Below, in pieces: positions 36,001-43,870 of a stretch of 64,000 nucleotides of DNA. This stretch comes from Lachnospiraceae bacterium (GTDB lineage Bacteria; Bacillota; Clostridia; Lachnospirales; Lachnospiraceae): positions 124,001-188,000 of the forward strand of contig JAFQUB010000027.1 in NCBI GenBank assembly GCA_017408735.1. Reading direction: 5' to 3'. The stretch's first letter is position 1. Each line of letters opens with the position of its first letter. Position numbers and translations under genes: made by a program. Under the pieces are notes generated by a model. It did no database searches. It was not told the origin of the DNA and worked only from the letters and a program-made list of their open reading frames with translations.

Positions 36001-37618
36001 AACTTTTGACGTTAACCGTCCATCAGCAGTGAACAATACACATGCCGCAAGTAATGCACCGGTATTGAATGGTACAGCTACCATGGAATATGTCTGGGAC
36101 AGCGTTATAAACAACAATAAAATCGAAGATTTGAATATTCCGCTGGCAACATTAAAGGGATGGCATCAGAGATTTTCTGACAGTCTCTGGTATGTGGGTA
36201 ATATATACAATGCTCAGGGGAAGGCAATAAAGGATGGTACAAGGCTAGGATATGAAACACTGGGAAGTCCGGGAGATAAAACAGTCTATGCCCAGTGGGA
36301 AGCCAATACCTACACAGTATGTTATGATGGTAATGGAAAAGAATCCGGAGGGCGTGGAATTGTATTAGGTGAAGTGAAACCACAGACATTTATATATGAT
36401 AAATCGTCGAAATTAAGAGAAAATACCTATAAAAAACAAGATGAAAATTACCGGTATCATGACGATGAAAAGTTAGCAGAAAATCTTTACGGGACAAAAC
36501 ATAACCTCTATGCTTCAGATAACTTTAAATATTATTGGCTGGGGTGGTGTAATGAGAGGATAGCAGAAGGTGATACTGCGGAGAAACCAATGATTACCAA
36601 GACAGAAGCCACAACAGAGAAAATATGGAATTTCACAGATGTCAACCAGGGAAAAGTTGTGTTATATGCAGTCTGGGACGGAATTCCTAATATTACCACC
36701 AGGGAAGAAACTACTCATTTTGATCGTTATGAGGGGGCATATCTTACAGCACTTGATATGAAAAAGCTGGTTAAGGCATACGATTTGGAGCAAAGGGAAG
36801 AACTGGAAGTAACTGTAAAAAATATCAGCTATTACGAAGGGGAAGAACAGATAGAAACAATAGACAATCCCGATGACAGTTATGTGCTGGATACCACATT
36901 GCCGAAGTATTTATGGGAAGATGGAAATTATAAAACTTATACAATTACATTTGAAACTGTAGATAAGCAAGGGATAGAAGATTATGCTATAGAGCAACCG
37001 GAAAAGCAAGTTGTTTATCAGGGAAAGATATTTTTCAACAACGAACCAATTATAAAAACGTATGACGCTGGAGAGTTATTGTACGAACGATATTTTTATC
37101 TTAGTGAAATAGAAAATATGGATCAGAGTCAGTTAAAGGAAGCACTGACACGACAGGTAAAAGTGTGGGATAAAGAAGATGAGGCTTATGAGAAAGATAA
37201 AGAAAATGACTTGTATCTGGGTAGATTATCGGAGCAACCAATGCTTGAAATTTTACAGATTTCCAATCTTTTTCAAAATGCAGTAGGACAAGAAGAATAT
37301 TGGACTACGCAGGAAAAGGAGCAGGGCAAAAAATTACAACATACAATACAGTATACAGACATTTTTGGAAAAGTAAGCAGTAAAACCGGAAATATATATG
37401 TGATTGATGAAAAGAATGATGAGAGTACAGGGAAAGAAAAAGAAAAACAGGCGATAAGATTTATCAGTAAAGAATATTTTGATACGTTGGAAAAAGAATC
37501 CCAGTGGTATAAGGAGGAACAAAGTAGAAAAGAATTGGAAAATGCACTAAAGGAAGAGGGGGTAGACGGAGAAGTATATCAGTTACAAACAGGAGAATTT
37601 GATTCAAAAGCAAAATAA
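33080..37618 (+). CDS. Giant secreted InlB-repeat (Listeria-Bacteroides repeat) protein
   Basis: 1512-aa exported protein. Signal peptide to about residue 36 (IVYAAE). The region 80-230 has no recognised fold. Listeria-Bacteroides repeats with the GYTFNGW / LYAQW type pattern occur around residues 277-365, 465-540, 872-970, 970-1074 and 1076-1200, separated by a TPTPTPIPN linker (about 375-390) and MucBP-like segments (YIQYQKADGTIIKQG near 773). The last 300 residues are acidic, with no LPxTG and no membrane anchor. It has a good ribosome site (GAGAGGAG). Probably an adhesin-like surface protein; ligand and retention mode are unknown. Confidence 0.78.
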   Translation: MRKKVRFKKKVAAMLAALMTFNVINSVFIEDIVYAAEVIGAKVVQEEPQKEEVTAAAPVKELEGEVIEPEINAYSKDDGGFTVTLNGGGYLVSYEIYLYNVKNLEPVEGTTKKITKIGSSETPSATEPQWQVKRLDTNGSAAKSYFDLSFEELNLRRDGASSHSQGWSGVQVKIKFNMDKHVYQISQSTSNTESGRLCLIVSEDPMDLSLQQRMEAENNKEALESCEAIYEKLEEHDGATGITGYIQCNSYNCGLADYNEDGNYAKGSLDINFKKGKETLKINPNRGTYTKKNGETITGTSAKELTTKACGETTEITIPERDGYTFNGWDVTHGTGGNGSYNSSTKKYTHCTTEGTGVTTLKAKWTKNGTTPTSGPTATPTPIPNYTQTVKHWCWNAVENTWELRDKDTESKSVAREGKFNPENYVKTYPGYYKESITLQNGTPIGEYTVWSDTIVHINYKPNQSTLQVDPNGGKWNESTEVQSFTQAYGTTLDISKPTREKYEFDRWDKEITNGKLSDDDVTYEFGPVAGVTDYIAAQWEAWGFKIKYERNEPSGIGKMQMQSQDNLNIESKDSIYDVGAYENAKFLGWCLAKGNWKDEELESVRWLKEDGTFDGTETEKGEKRFDTTGYTGKVFENLASVQELVPYVSQNGEELTLVGMWTIDVNFDAEDGTNTEALTAGQHGIAPDVTFGLVNEAPSLMGTEFVQWINPTQRAINNAGKSFAQTGKNISVLAMESAVQLNTNGRVFEKGDTVKEGFGEDTVLHATYQYYIQYQKADGTIIKQGMDIAGKKTYGESATLSDVTYPTTGNTEGHHYASGKTWKVVSNNSERYKYADATNYPEKNYSNTYKQGETALVNRSVILRAVEEANTYTVKYNANNTAASTQSLQDWSKMKDQKLTYGKNMALTDVTGSELPGYTFAGWNTKADGTGTSFSNKESNTVKDFLTKAGANVDEDGATINLYAQWKANTYTITFDVNRPSAVNNTHAASNAPVLNGTATMEYVWDSVINNNKIEDLNIPLATLKGWHQRFSDSLWYVGNIYNAQGKAIKDGTRLGYETLGSPGDKTVYAQWEANTYTVCYDGNGKESGGRGIVLGEVKPQTFIYDKSSKLRENTYKKQDENYRYHDDEKLAENLYGTKHNLYASDNFKYYWLGWCNERIAEGDTAEKPMITKTEATTEKIWNFTDVNQGKVVLYAVWDGIPNITTREETTHFDRYEGAYLTALDMKKLVKAYDLEQREELEVTVKNISYYEGEEQIETIDNPDDSYVLDTTLPKYLWEDGNYKTYTITFETVDKQGIEDYAIEQPEKQVVYQGKIFFNNEPIIKTYDAGELLYERYFYLSEIENMDQSQLKEALTRQVKVWDKEDEAYEKDKENDLYLGRLSEQPMLEILQISNLFQNAVGQEEYWTTQEKEQGKKLQHTIQYTDIFGKVSSKTGNIYVIDEKNDESTGKEKEKQAIRFISKEYFDTLEKESQWYKEEQSRKELENALKEEGVDGEVYQLQTGEFDSKAK

Positions 37619-37641
37619 ATAAAATGAAGTCAAAAACAGTA

Positions 37642-37693
37642 TTGACAATTGCACGGGATATGATATTATATAACATATAATATATATTATATG
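37642..37693 (+). promoter_or_regulatory. PadR operon promoter with palindromic operator candidate
   Basis: TTGACA at 37642-37647 with a TATTAT/TTATAT -10 about 16-18 bases on. Immediately after it lies a perfect 20-bp palindrome at 37674-37693 (CATATAATAT and its complement), ideally placed to be bound by the PadR protein encoded just downstream. Confidence 0.55.
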
Positions 37694-37768
37694 GCGTATA
37701 ATATTATAAAAATTAATATTATTTGGAAGCAAAAGTAATTGTATCTTAGAGGAGAAAGAGGAAAGAAT

Positions 37769-38095
37769 ATGGTATTTAATACAGGTTCCACACTTCTGGA
37801 TGCCATTGTGCTTGCTGTTGTTTCGAGAACTCAGAAGGGAACTTATGGTTACAGCATTACCCAGGAGGTAAGGTCGGTTCTTGAGGTATCTGAGTCAACG
37901 TTATATCCTGTGCTGAGAAGACTGCAGAAGGATGACTGCTTAGAAGTATACGACGAACAGCATGGTGGAAGAAACAGAAGATATTATAAGCTTACAGATA
38001 AGGGGAAAATAGTATTAGCGGATTACAAAGAGGAATGGATTCGATATTCAGGGAAAATAACCATGATGTTTGAAGGAGGACTAAAAGATGACTAA
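37769..38095 (+). CDS. PadR family transcriptional regulator
   Basis: 108-aa winged-helix repressor. The PadR pattern is clear: GTYGYSITQEV near residue 24, STLYPVLRRLQKDDCL near 44 (recognition helix and wing), and RRYYKLTDKGK near 72, then a short C-terminal dimerisation helix (PadR-s1/s2 small type). I start at MVFNTG after a GAGGAAAG site; an upstream TTG start is unlikely. It overlaps the next gene by 8 bp. PadR-HAAS gene pairs are widespread in Firmicutes; PadR usually represses its own operon. The inducer is unknown. Confidence 0.93.
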   Translation: MVFNTGSTLLDAIVLAVVSRTQKGTYGYSITQEVRSVLEVSESTLYPVLRRLQKDDCLEVYDEQHGGRNRRYYKLTDKGKIVLADYKEEWIRYSGKITMMFEGGLKDD

Positions 38096-38735
38096 GCAGG
38101 AGTTTTTGGAAAAATTGAATAATCTTTTAAGTGATATTCCAAAGACGGAACGGGATAGTGCCATACAGTATTATGAAGAATACTTTGAAGAGGCAGGAAT
38201 TGGGGAATATGGAACAATTCCAGAAGATATGGAATCGCCAGAGGCAATTGCCCAGGATATTCGCGCGGGGCTGGGCAATGAAGAACAGCCCCGGGAAGAT
38301 TATTTTCAAAAAGAACAAAATATCACAAAAGAGAAGCAGCCAATGGACAGTTCAAAAATAATATTACTCATTATTCTGGCGGTATTTACCTTACCGATAT
38401 GGGGAGGTATACTGGTGTCTATAGTAGGAGTTCTTCTTGGAATTGTGTGTGCTTTATTTGGCATTGCGGTTGCAATCGTTTCTGTTATGGCAAGTTTACT
38501 GGTAGCAGGTATCGTAGTGGTTGTAGTTGGTGCAATGAAGCTGGCTGTGGCTCCAATTGCCGGAATCACTGCCATAGGTGTAGGACTTATTTTGTTTGCA
38601 ATAGGTTTATTACTGTTAATGTTGGTAATATGGAGCTTCAGCGTACTGATTCCGGCAATTTTTCGTGGAATTGGTTGGATATTCCAAAGAATTTTCGGAA
38701 GAAAGGAGAAGGGTGTAAATGAAAAAGTTTTATAA
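38088..38735 (+). CDS. HAAS/DUF1700 domain membrane protein
   Basis: 215 aa. Residues 1-65 are the cytoplasmic HAAS domain (MTKQEFLEKLNNLL, YYEEYFEEAG, SPEAIAQDIR); after a hydrophilic linker, about 88-195 is very hydrophobic with perhaps four or five spans. HAAS proteins are encoded next to PadR and are thought to act as membrane sensors. The start overlaps padR by 8 bp and its end overlaps the next gene by 17 bp, so the operon is tightly coupled. Confidence 0.88.
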   Translation: MTKQEFLEKLNNLLSDIPKTERDSAIQYYEEYFEEAGIGEYGTIPEDMESPEAIAQDIRAGLGNEEQPREDYFQKEQNITKEKQPMDSSKIILLIILAVFTLPIWGGILVSIVGVLLGIVCALFGIAVAIVSVMASLLVAGIVVVVVGAMKLAVAPIAGITAIGVGLILFAIGLLLLMLVIWSFSVLIPAIFRGIGWIFQRIFGRKEKGVNEKVL

Positions 38736-39627
38736 AAGCACTCTGATTACTGCCCTGATTTGCTTTGTATTAGGGTTTGGCCTGGTTGCAATAGGCGCAG
38801 TACAGGGAGGAATTCAGTTGTTTTTGAATATGGTAGATAATAATGAATTCGCCATTTCCAATGGAAATTTCCATTCTTTATACTGGATTGAAAACGATGG
38901 AAATTATGAAGATAGGGAATATTCCTTTCCGGCAGAGGAAATTAATAGTTTAGAGCTGGATATCGGAGCAAGCATGTTAGAAATCAAATATGAAGATACA
39001 GACCAGTACCACATACTTATGCGTCAGGTTCCGGTAGGATACGGAGAATGTGATGTGGAAAATGGTGCACTGTATCTGGAAACCGGCATTGAAAGTTCAG
39101 TAATTGGCTTAGGAACAGGGAAAATAGAAACTAATAAAATTACGCTTACTATTCCTAAGAATGCAAAATTGAAAGATATTAATCTTACTTTAGGAGCAGG
39201 TTCCTGTAAAGGAAAAAGTCTTTGCGCCGATACTATTACCATAGAAATAGGAGCCGGAAATTTAGAACTGGACAGATTAGAAGCTGAAAAAACCTTAGAT
39301 TTACAGGTGGGAGCAGGAAATGCTGAGGTAGATGCTATAGATGCAGGACTGCTGGAAATGGAGTGTGAAGCAGGCAGATGCATTGCAGAAAGTGTAATGA
39401 CGAAAGATAATATCGATGTAACCTGTGATGCCGGCTATTTGTATATGGAAATCGAAGGAACAGAGAAGAGTTATAATTATGATTTAGACTGTTCATTAGG
39501 AAGTATAGAAATTGCAGGAAAAGAACATAACGGTATGGATTTTAGCAAAGATATAGATAATGATGCTGACAAAAATCTGACAGCAGAATGTAATGTTGGT
39601 TCCATAGAAATAGAATTTGAAGATTAA
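38719..39627 (+). CDS. DUF4097-type beta-repeat envelope protein
   Basis: 302 aa. One N-terminal membrane span (residues 7-30) and then a repetitive right-handed beta structure from about 95 to 300, with recurring GAGxxE-type strands (LTLGAGSCKGKS, IEIGAGNLELDRLE, LQVGAGNAEVDAID, GSIEIAG, GSIEIEF). This is the DUF4097/adhesin-like putative fold commonly found behind PadR and HAAS genes. It probably sits on the outer face of the membrane. Biochemical role unknown. Confidence 0.85.
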   Translation: MKKFYKSTLITALICFVLGFGLVAIGAVQGGIQLFLNMVDNNEFAISNGNFHSLYWIENDGNYEDREYSFPAEEINSLELDIGASMLEIKYEDTDQYHILMRQVPVGYGECDVENGALYLETGIESSVIGLGTGKIETNKITLTIPKNAKLKDINLTLGAGSCKGKSLCADTITIEIGAGNLELDRLEAEKTLDLQVGAGNAEVDAIDAGLLEMECEAGRCIAESVMTKDNIDVTCDAGYLYMEIEGTEKSYNYDLDCSLGSIEIAGKEHNGMDFSKDIDNDADKNLTAECNVGSIEIEFED

Positions 39628-39639
39628 AGGAGAGAAAAA

Positions 39640-39828
39640 ATGGGAGAAAAAAGATTATATCGTTCAAACAACAACAAGGTATTATTGGGAATCTGTGGAG
39701 GAATTGGCGAATACTTAAATGTAGATCCTGTAGTTATAAGACTGTTATGGGTGATATTCTGTTGCATGGGCGGCAGTGGAGTATTGGCATATATCATCGC
39801 GGCAATTATTATTCCATATCAGCAGTAG
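39640..39828 (+). CDS. PspC domain protein
   Basis: 62 aa, essentially one PspC domain: RLYRSNNNKVLLGICGGIGE near the N-terminus, YLNVDPVVIRLLWV, then a second hydrophobic segment. PspC proteins take part in phage-shock or membrane-stress responses. It is the last gene of the padR operon, 12 bp behind the DUF4097 gene, which supports an envelope-stress role for the whole set. Confidence 0.92.
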   Translation: MGEKRLYRSNNNKVLLGICGGIGEYLNVDPVVIRLLWVIFCCMGGSGVLAYIIAAIIIPYQQ

Positions 39829-39841
39829 AAAAATGAAAACT

Positions 39842-39870
39842 GAATAGAAACGAAAAACAAGGTCATACTC
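39842..39870 (+). promoter_or_regulatory. Sigma-G type promoter of the SASP gene
   Basis: GAATA (39842-39846) and CATACTC (39864-39870) are separated by 17 bases. The -35 fits GMATR and the -10 fits CATnnTA except for the last base. Predicted start is near 39877, just ahead of the AAGGGG ribosome site. Confidence 0.55.
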
Positions 39871-39895
39871 TTAAAGAAGAAAGGGGTATGGCCTT
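39859..39895. terminator. Stem-loop after pspC, overlapping the SASP promoter
   Basis: AAGGTCATACTCTT (39859-39872) pairs with AAGGGGTATGGCCTT (39881-39895), about 13 bp including several G-U pairs. It could end the padR operon transcript; its T tract is short (ATTAT). Confidence 0.5.
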
Positions 39896-39898
39896 ATT

Positions 39899-40096
39899 AT
39901 GTCAAAAAAGAAAAAAGAAATCAAATTAAGTGAACTTACACCAGAGGAACAGTTAAAATACGAAGTAGCAGAGGAACTGGGACTTTTACCAAGAGTATTA
40001 GAAGAAGGATGGAAAAGTCTGTCTTCCAAGGAAACCGGGAAAATTGGAGGCATGGTAAACCAGAGAAAAAAGAAATTAAACCAAGAAATCAGATAG
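39899..40096 (+). CDS. Small acid-soluble spore protein, alpha/beta type (clostridial)
   Basis: 65-aa protein with the SASP pattern: EQLKYEVAEELGLL (residues about 17-30) and the second helix containing ETGKIGGMVNQRKKKL (about 45-60). SASPs coat spore DNA and protect it from UV and heat. The Glu-Thr-Gly-x-Ile-Gly-Gly segment includes the germination-protease-related and DNA-contacting region. AAGGGG is 12 bases upstream of the ATG, and a sigma-G-type promoter precedes it, which fits forespore expression. Confidence 0.8.
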   Translation: MSKKKKEIKLSELTPEEQLKYEVAEELGLLPRVLEEGWKSLSSKETGKIGGMVNQRKKKLNQEIR

Positions 40097-40134
40097 GAAA
40101 TGAAAAAAACGATATGCTTTCTCGGGATAATAAC

Positions 40135-40163
40135 TTGCAAATGACAAGAAACGTTGATATACT
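40135..40163 (+). promoter_or_regulatory. Promoter of the SUF-like pair
   Basis: TTGCAA (40135-40140) and TATACT (40158-40163), 17-base spacer, about 30 bp before the ABC ATPase start. It excludes in-frame starts upstream of 40193. Confidence 0.6.
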
Positions 40164-40192
40164 TTAGTAAAAATGCATTGTGGAGGCAGGAT

Positions 40193-40918
40193 ATGTTAGA
40201 ATTACAAAATATATGCTTGACGGTTTCGGATGAACAGGAAGGAACCAAAGAGATTTTAAAGAATATTAACTTAAAAATAGAAGATCGTTTCGTTGCCATC
40301 ACAGGACCGAACGGAGGAGGAAAGTCTACTCTGGCAAAAATAATTGCGGGGATTCGTCAACCTACCAGTGGAAAAATTCTTTTAGACGGTGTAGATATCA
40401 CAAATATGAGTATCACAGAAAGAGCAAAACAGGGAGTCAGTTTTGCTTTTCAGCAGCCGGTAAGATTTAAAGGAGTTACGGTAAAAGATTTGATTCGTCT
40501 GGCAGCCAGTGAGAATCTGACAACAGCACAGGCTTGCTCCTATTTATCCGAAGTAGGATTATGTGCCAGAGATTATATTGACCGAGAAGTAAATGCAAGC
40601 TTATCCGGTGGAGAACTGAAAAGAATCGAAATTGCAATGATTATTGCCAGAGGAACCAAGTTATCCATCTTTGATGAGCCGGAAGCCGGAATCGATCTTT
40701 GGAGTTTCAATAATCTGATTCGTGTTTTTGAAAAAATGCATGAGGAGATTAATGGTTCTATTTTAATTATTTCCCATCAGGAACGTATTTTAAATATCGC
40801 AGATAAAATTATCGTTCTGGCAAATGGAGAAGTGGCAAAGACCGGAACTAAGGATGAAATTCTGCCGGAACTGCTGAATGGCGGCGGAAGCTGTAGATTC
40901 TATAAAGGAGAGTGCTAA
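40193..40918 (+). CDS. SufC-like ABC ATPase (SmsC type)
   Basis: 241-aa ATPase of iron-sulfur cluster assembly. Walker A GPNGGGKST is near residue 37, ABC signature LSGGELKR near 137, Walker B LSIFDEPEAGID near 157 and the H-loop SHQER near 194; the SufC-type Q-loop region FAFQQPVRFKGV is near 86. The start is the ATG after TGGAGG. Together with the next gene (3-bp gap) it forms a two-gene sufC-sufB/D-like set without sufS, sufU or sufE nearby, the arrangement called the minimal SUF-like (SMS) system in anaerobes. Confidence 0.87.
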   Translation: MLELQNICLTVSDEQEGTKEILKNINLKIEDRFVAITGPNGGGKSTLAKIIAGIRQPTSGKILLDGVDITNMSITERAKQGVSFAFQQPVRFKGVTVKDLIRLAASENLTTAQACSYLSEVGLCARDYIDREVNASLSGGELKRIEIAMIIARGTKLSIFDEPEAGIDLWSFNNLIRVFEKMHEEINGSILIISHQERILNIADKIIVLANGEVAKTGTKDEILPELLNGGGSCRFYKGEC

Positions 40919-40920
40919 TC

Positions 40921-41838
40921 ATGGATGCAATACAAATGAGTTTATTAGAGCAGGTTGCCGGATTGCATGAAGTGCCGGAAGGGGCGTACAACATCAGAGC
41001 GAATGGAGAATCTGCCGGAAGAAATACAACAGCCAATATTGACATTGTTACCAAAAAAGACAAACCGGGAATAGACATTATCATTAAGGACGGAACAAAA
41101 AATGAAAGTGTGCATATTCCGGTATTGTTAAGTCAGAGCGGTTTGAAAGAAATGGTATACAATGACTTTATTATTGGCGAGAACTGTGATGTGACAATTA
41201 TTGCAGGTTGCGGAATTCACAACAGCGGAGATGAGGATTCTGAACATGATGGAATTCACAGCTTTTTTGTAGGCAAAAACTCTAAAATTAAATATGTGGA
41301 AAAACATTATGGTGCAGGAGATGGAAAGGGAAACCGTGTGATGAATCCTACAACCATAATTGAAATTGAAGATGGCGGTTATATGGAAATGGACACCGTT
41401 CAGATTAAAGGTGTAGACTCCACAAACAGAGTAACTAAAGCTAAATTAAAGAATGATGCCACATTAGTAATCAAAGAAAAAATTATGACTCATGGCACTC
41501 AGTTTGCAGAAACTAACTTTGAGGTAGATTTGGATGGCGAAAATTCAGGTACTAACGTAATTTCCCGTTCTGTGGCAAAAGACGATTCACGCCAGTTGTT
41601 TTTGTCAAAAATTAACGGAAATAATAAATGCAGCGGTCATACTGAATGTGATGCCATTATTATGGACAATGCCAGTGTCAGTGCTGTTCCAGAAATTACC
41701 GCAAATCACATCGATGCCAGCCTGATTCATGAGGCTGCCATTGGAAAAATTGCGGGAGAGCAGATAATAAAATTAATGACATTAGGACTTACAGAAGAAG
41801 AAGCAGAAGCGCAGATTATCAACGGATTTTTAAAATAA
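40921..41838 (+). CDS. SufB/SufD-like scaffold protein (SmsB type)
   Basis: 305-aa beta-helix scaffold partner of the preceding ATPase. The SufBD core is evident: KIKYVEKHYGAGDGKG near 125, a repeat-rich middle, GENSGTNVISRSVAKDD near 210, and the C-terminal HTECDAIIMDN, PEITANHIDASLIHEAAIG (about 238-278) that contacts the ATPase. It is shorter than canonical SufB (about 465 aa). The ATG follows AAGGAG. Likely assembles or delivers Fe-S clusters for the many Fe-S enzymes of an anaerobe. Confidence 0.87.
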   Translation: MDAIQMSLLEQVAGLHEVPEGAYNIRANGESAGRNTTANIDIVTKKDKPGIDIIIKDGTKNESVHIPVLLSQSGLKEMVYNDFIIGENCDVTIIAGCGIHNSGDEDSEHDGIHSFFVGKNSKIKYVEKHYGAGDGKGNRVMNPTTIIEIEDGGYMEMDTVQIKGVDSTNRVTKAKLKNDATLVIKEKIMTHGTQFAETNFEVDLDGENSGTNVISRSVAKDDSRQLFLSKINGNNKCSGHTECDAIIMDNASVSAVPEITANHIDASLIHEAAIGKIAGEQIIKLMTLGLTEEEAEAQIINGFLK

Positions 41839-41856
41839 TATAGGGAGAATGTAGTA

Positions 41857-43848
41857 GTGAAAGCAAAAAAGTTTGGAAAAGGTTATTGGAAAAAATTTTC
41901 AGAGGGAATACAAAGAGAATGGGTAATAACAAATGGAATCGGCGGTTATGCAGGCAGTTCTATTATCGGCGCTCATACCAGAAAACACAACGGAATGTTA
42001 ATTGCCAGCTTACATGCACCGGTAGAACGTTATATGGTATTATCCAAAATCAATGAAAAATTAGAAGTTGGCGAAAAAGAGTATTCATTTTTCACCAATC
42101 AAAGACCGGGTGGAAATAACGAAGAAGGGCAGAAATATCTGCAAAGATTTTGTTACGATTATGTGCCGAAATTTACTTATTATGCCGGAGGAGTTTTTGT
42201 TACCAAAACAATTTCTCTACAGCATGGAAAAAATACAGTGGCATGTACTTATGATATTTTAGGTGGAAGTAGCAAAGCGGTGCTCACTTTAGTTCCATTA
42301 TTTAACTACAGGGATCACCATGAGCGAAGTGAACGGGCGGACTTGAAGTTTGAAACAACTAACTCTAGCCAGACCATAACACTGGTGCCTGAAAAAAACA
42401 AAAATATCAGCATTCGTATGTATGTCAGCGAAGGTGAAATCTCTGAAAGGGAAGAAATTTACGATGTAGATATGGAATTGCAGACAGAAATCTCTACCGG
42501 AATGACCTGCATTGAAAACAATTATACTCCATACGAGATTACAGTTTCCATTCAGCCGGGAGAACATAAAAAAGTATCTGTGATTTGCACCATAGAAGAA
42601 GGAGTAATTCCAACAGACGGATTTGCCATTGTGGAAGCCGAAAGAAACCGCTGCATGGAATTAGAGAAACAAGCAGGGCTGCAGGATGACTTTGCAAATA
42701 CTTTAGTTCATGCGGCAGACCAGTTTATTGTAGAGCGAGAATCCACCGGAGGAAAAACAGTACTGGCGGGACTTCCATGGTTTACAGATTGGGGCAGAGA
42801 TACCATGATTGCATTGCAGGGCTTAACACTGGTAACAAAACGTTTTGAAGATACCAGAGAAATCTTAAAAACCTTCGCTCAGTATGTAAAAAAAGGTCTG
42901 GTGCCAAACATGTTTCCGGATGAAGGTTTGGAACCATTATATAACACGGTAGATGCTTCCATGTGGTATTTTTACTCTGTGGAAAAATATCTAGAATACA
43001 CAGGTGCAGAAGAAGATTACCAGTTTATTCAAAAAGAAATTTATCCAAAATTGAAAGAAATTATTCATTACTATAAAGAAGGAACAGATTTTTCCATCTA
43101 CATGGATAAAGACTACTTAATTCATGCCGGTGGCGGACTTGACCAGGTAACCTGGATGGACGTGCGTGTAGGTGAGTGGGTTGTTACACCACGCCACGGA
43201 AAACCGGTAGAAATCAGTGCCCTCTGGTACAATGCCCTTTGTGTTATGGAACAGCTGGCAAAACGTTTTGGTGATGAAGAAGAAAAAGAATATGCTGCAT
43301 TGGCAGAAAAGGTAAAAGCTTCTTTTGTGAATAAGTTCTGGAATCCGGAAAAGAATTGTTTATATGATGTGGTGGACGACACAGAAAATGATGACAAGAT
43401 TCGTCCAAACCAGATTTGGGCAGTTTCCCTGCCACACACTATGTTATCAGAAGAGCAGGCGAAAGGGGTAGTAGATACCGTGGTTTCCCATTTGTATGCC
43501 ACTTACGGACTTCGCTCCTTGTCACCGGATGACATAGAATACAAAGGAATTTATGCCGGAAAGCTTCATGACAGAGATGCGGCGTACCATCAGGGAACCT
43601 GTTGGGGATTTCCACTGGGTGGTTTAATTACAGCTTACTTAAAAGTATATGGAGCTACAGAAGATGGCAAAGCTTTTGCGAAAAAACTGATTGCTCCATT
43701 GGAAGATCATTTGATGGATGGTTGTATCGGCAGTATTGCAGAAATCTTTGACGGAAATGAGCCGAATATTTCCAGAGGATGTTATGGACAGGCATGGAGT
43801 GTGGGCGAAATTTTAAGAGCTTATGTGGAAGGGAGAATGTTTGAGTGA
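41857..43848 (+). CDS. Glycogen debranching enzyme (amylo-alpha-1,6-glucosidase family)
   Basis: 663 aa. The N-terminal bacterial GDE domain (about 1-250; NGIGGYAGSSIIGAHTRK-type start) binds glycogen, and the (alpha/alpha)6 catalytic domain follows: LPWFTDWGRDTMIALQG near 305, DASMWYF near 367, VTWMDVRVGEW near 430 with the acidic residues, and GTCWGFPLGG near 580. It hydrolyses the alpha-1,6 stub after trimming. The start is GTG behind AGGGAGA; no ATG is nearby. It is 18 bp behind the SUF-like pair and may be read through from it. Confidence 0.9.
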   Translation: MKAKKFGKGYWKKFSEGIQREWVITNGIGGYAGSSIIGAHTRKHNGMLIASLHAPVERYMVLSKINEKLEVGEKEYSFFTNQRPGGNNEEGQKYLQRFCYDYVPKFTYYAGGVFVTKTISLQHGKNTVACTYDILGGSSKAVLTLVPLFNYRDHHERSERADLKFETTNSSQTITLVPEKNKNISIRMYVSEGEISEREEIYDVDMELQTEISTGMTCIENNYTPYEITVSIQPGEHKKVSVICTIEEGVIPTDGFAIVEAERNRCMELEKQAGLQDDFANTLVHAADQFIVERESTGGKTVLAGLPWFTDWGRDTMIALQGLTLVTKRFEDTREILKTFAQYVKKGLVPNMFPDEGLEPLYNTVDASMWYFYSVEKYLEYTGAEEDYQFIQKEIYPKLKEIIHYYKEGTDFSIYMDKDYLIHAGGGLDQVTWMDVRVGEWVVTPRHGKPVEISALWYNALCVMEQLAKRFGDEEEKEYAALAEKVKASFVNKFWNPEKNCLYDVVDDTENDDKIRPNQIWAVSLPHTMLSEEQAKGVVDTVVSHLYATYGLRSLSPDDIEYKGIYAGKLHDRDAAYHQGTCWGFPLGGLITAYLKVYGATEDGKAFAKKLIAPLEDHLMDGCIGSIAEIFDGNEPNISRGCYGQAWSVGEILRAYVEGRMFE

Positions 43849-43870
43849 CAGATAAAGAGGAGATATTAGC

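Noticed and set aside
39871..40302. A 143-aa minus-strand frame over the SASP gene and the next promoter
   Set aside because: It runs across a terminator, the SASP gene and a promoter; the plus-strand SASP has a family pattern and its own promoter.
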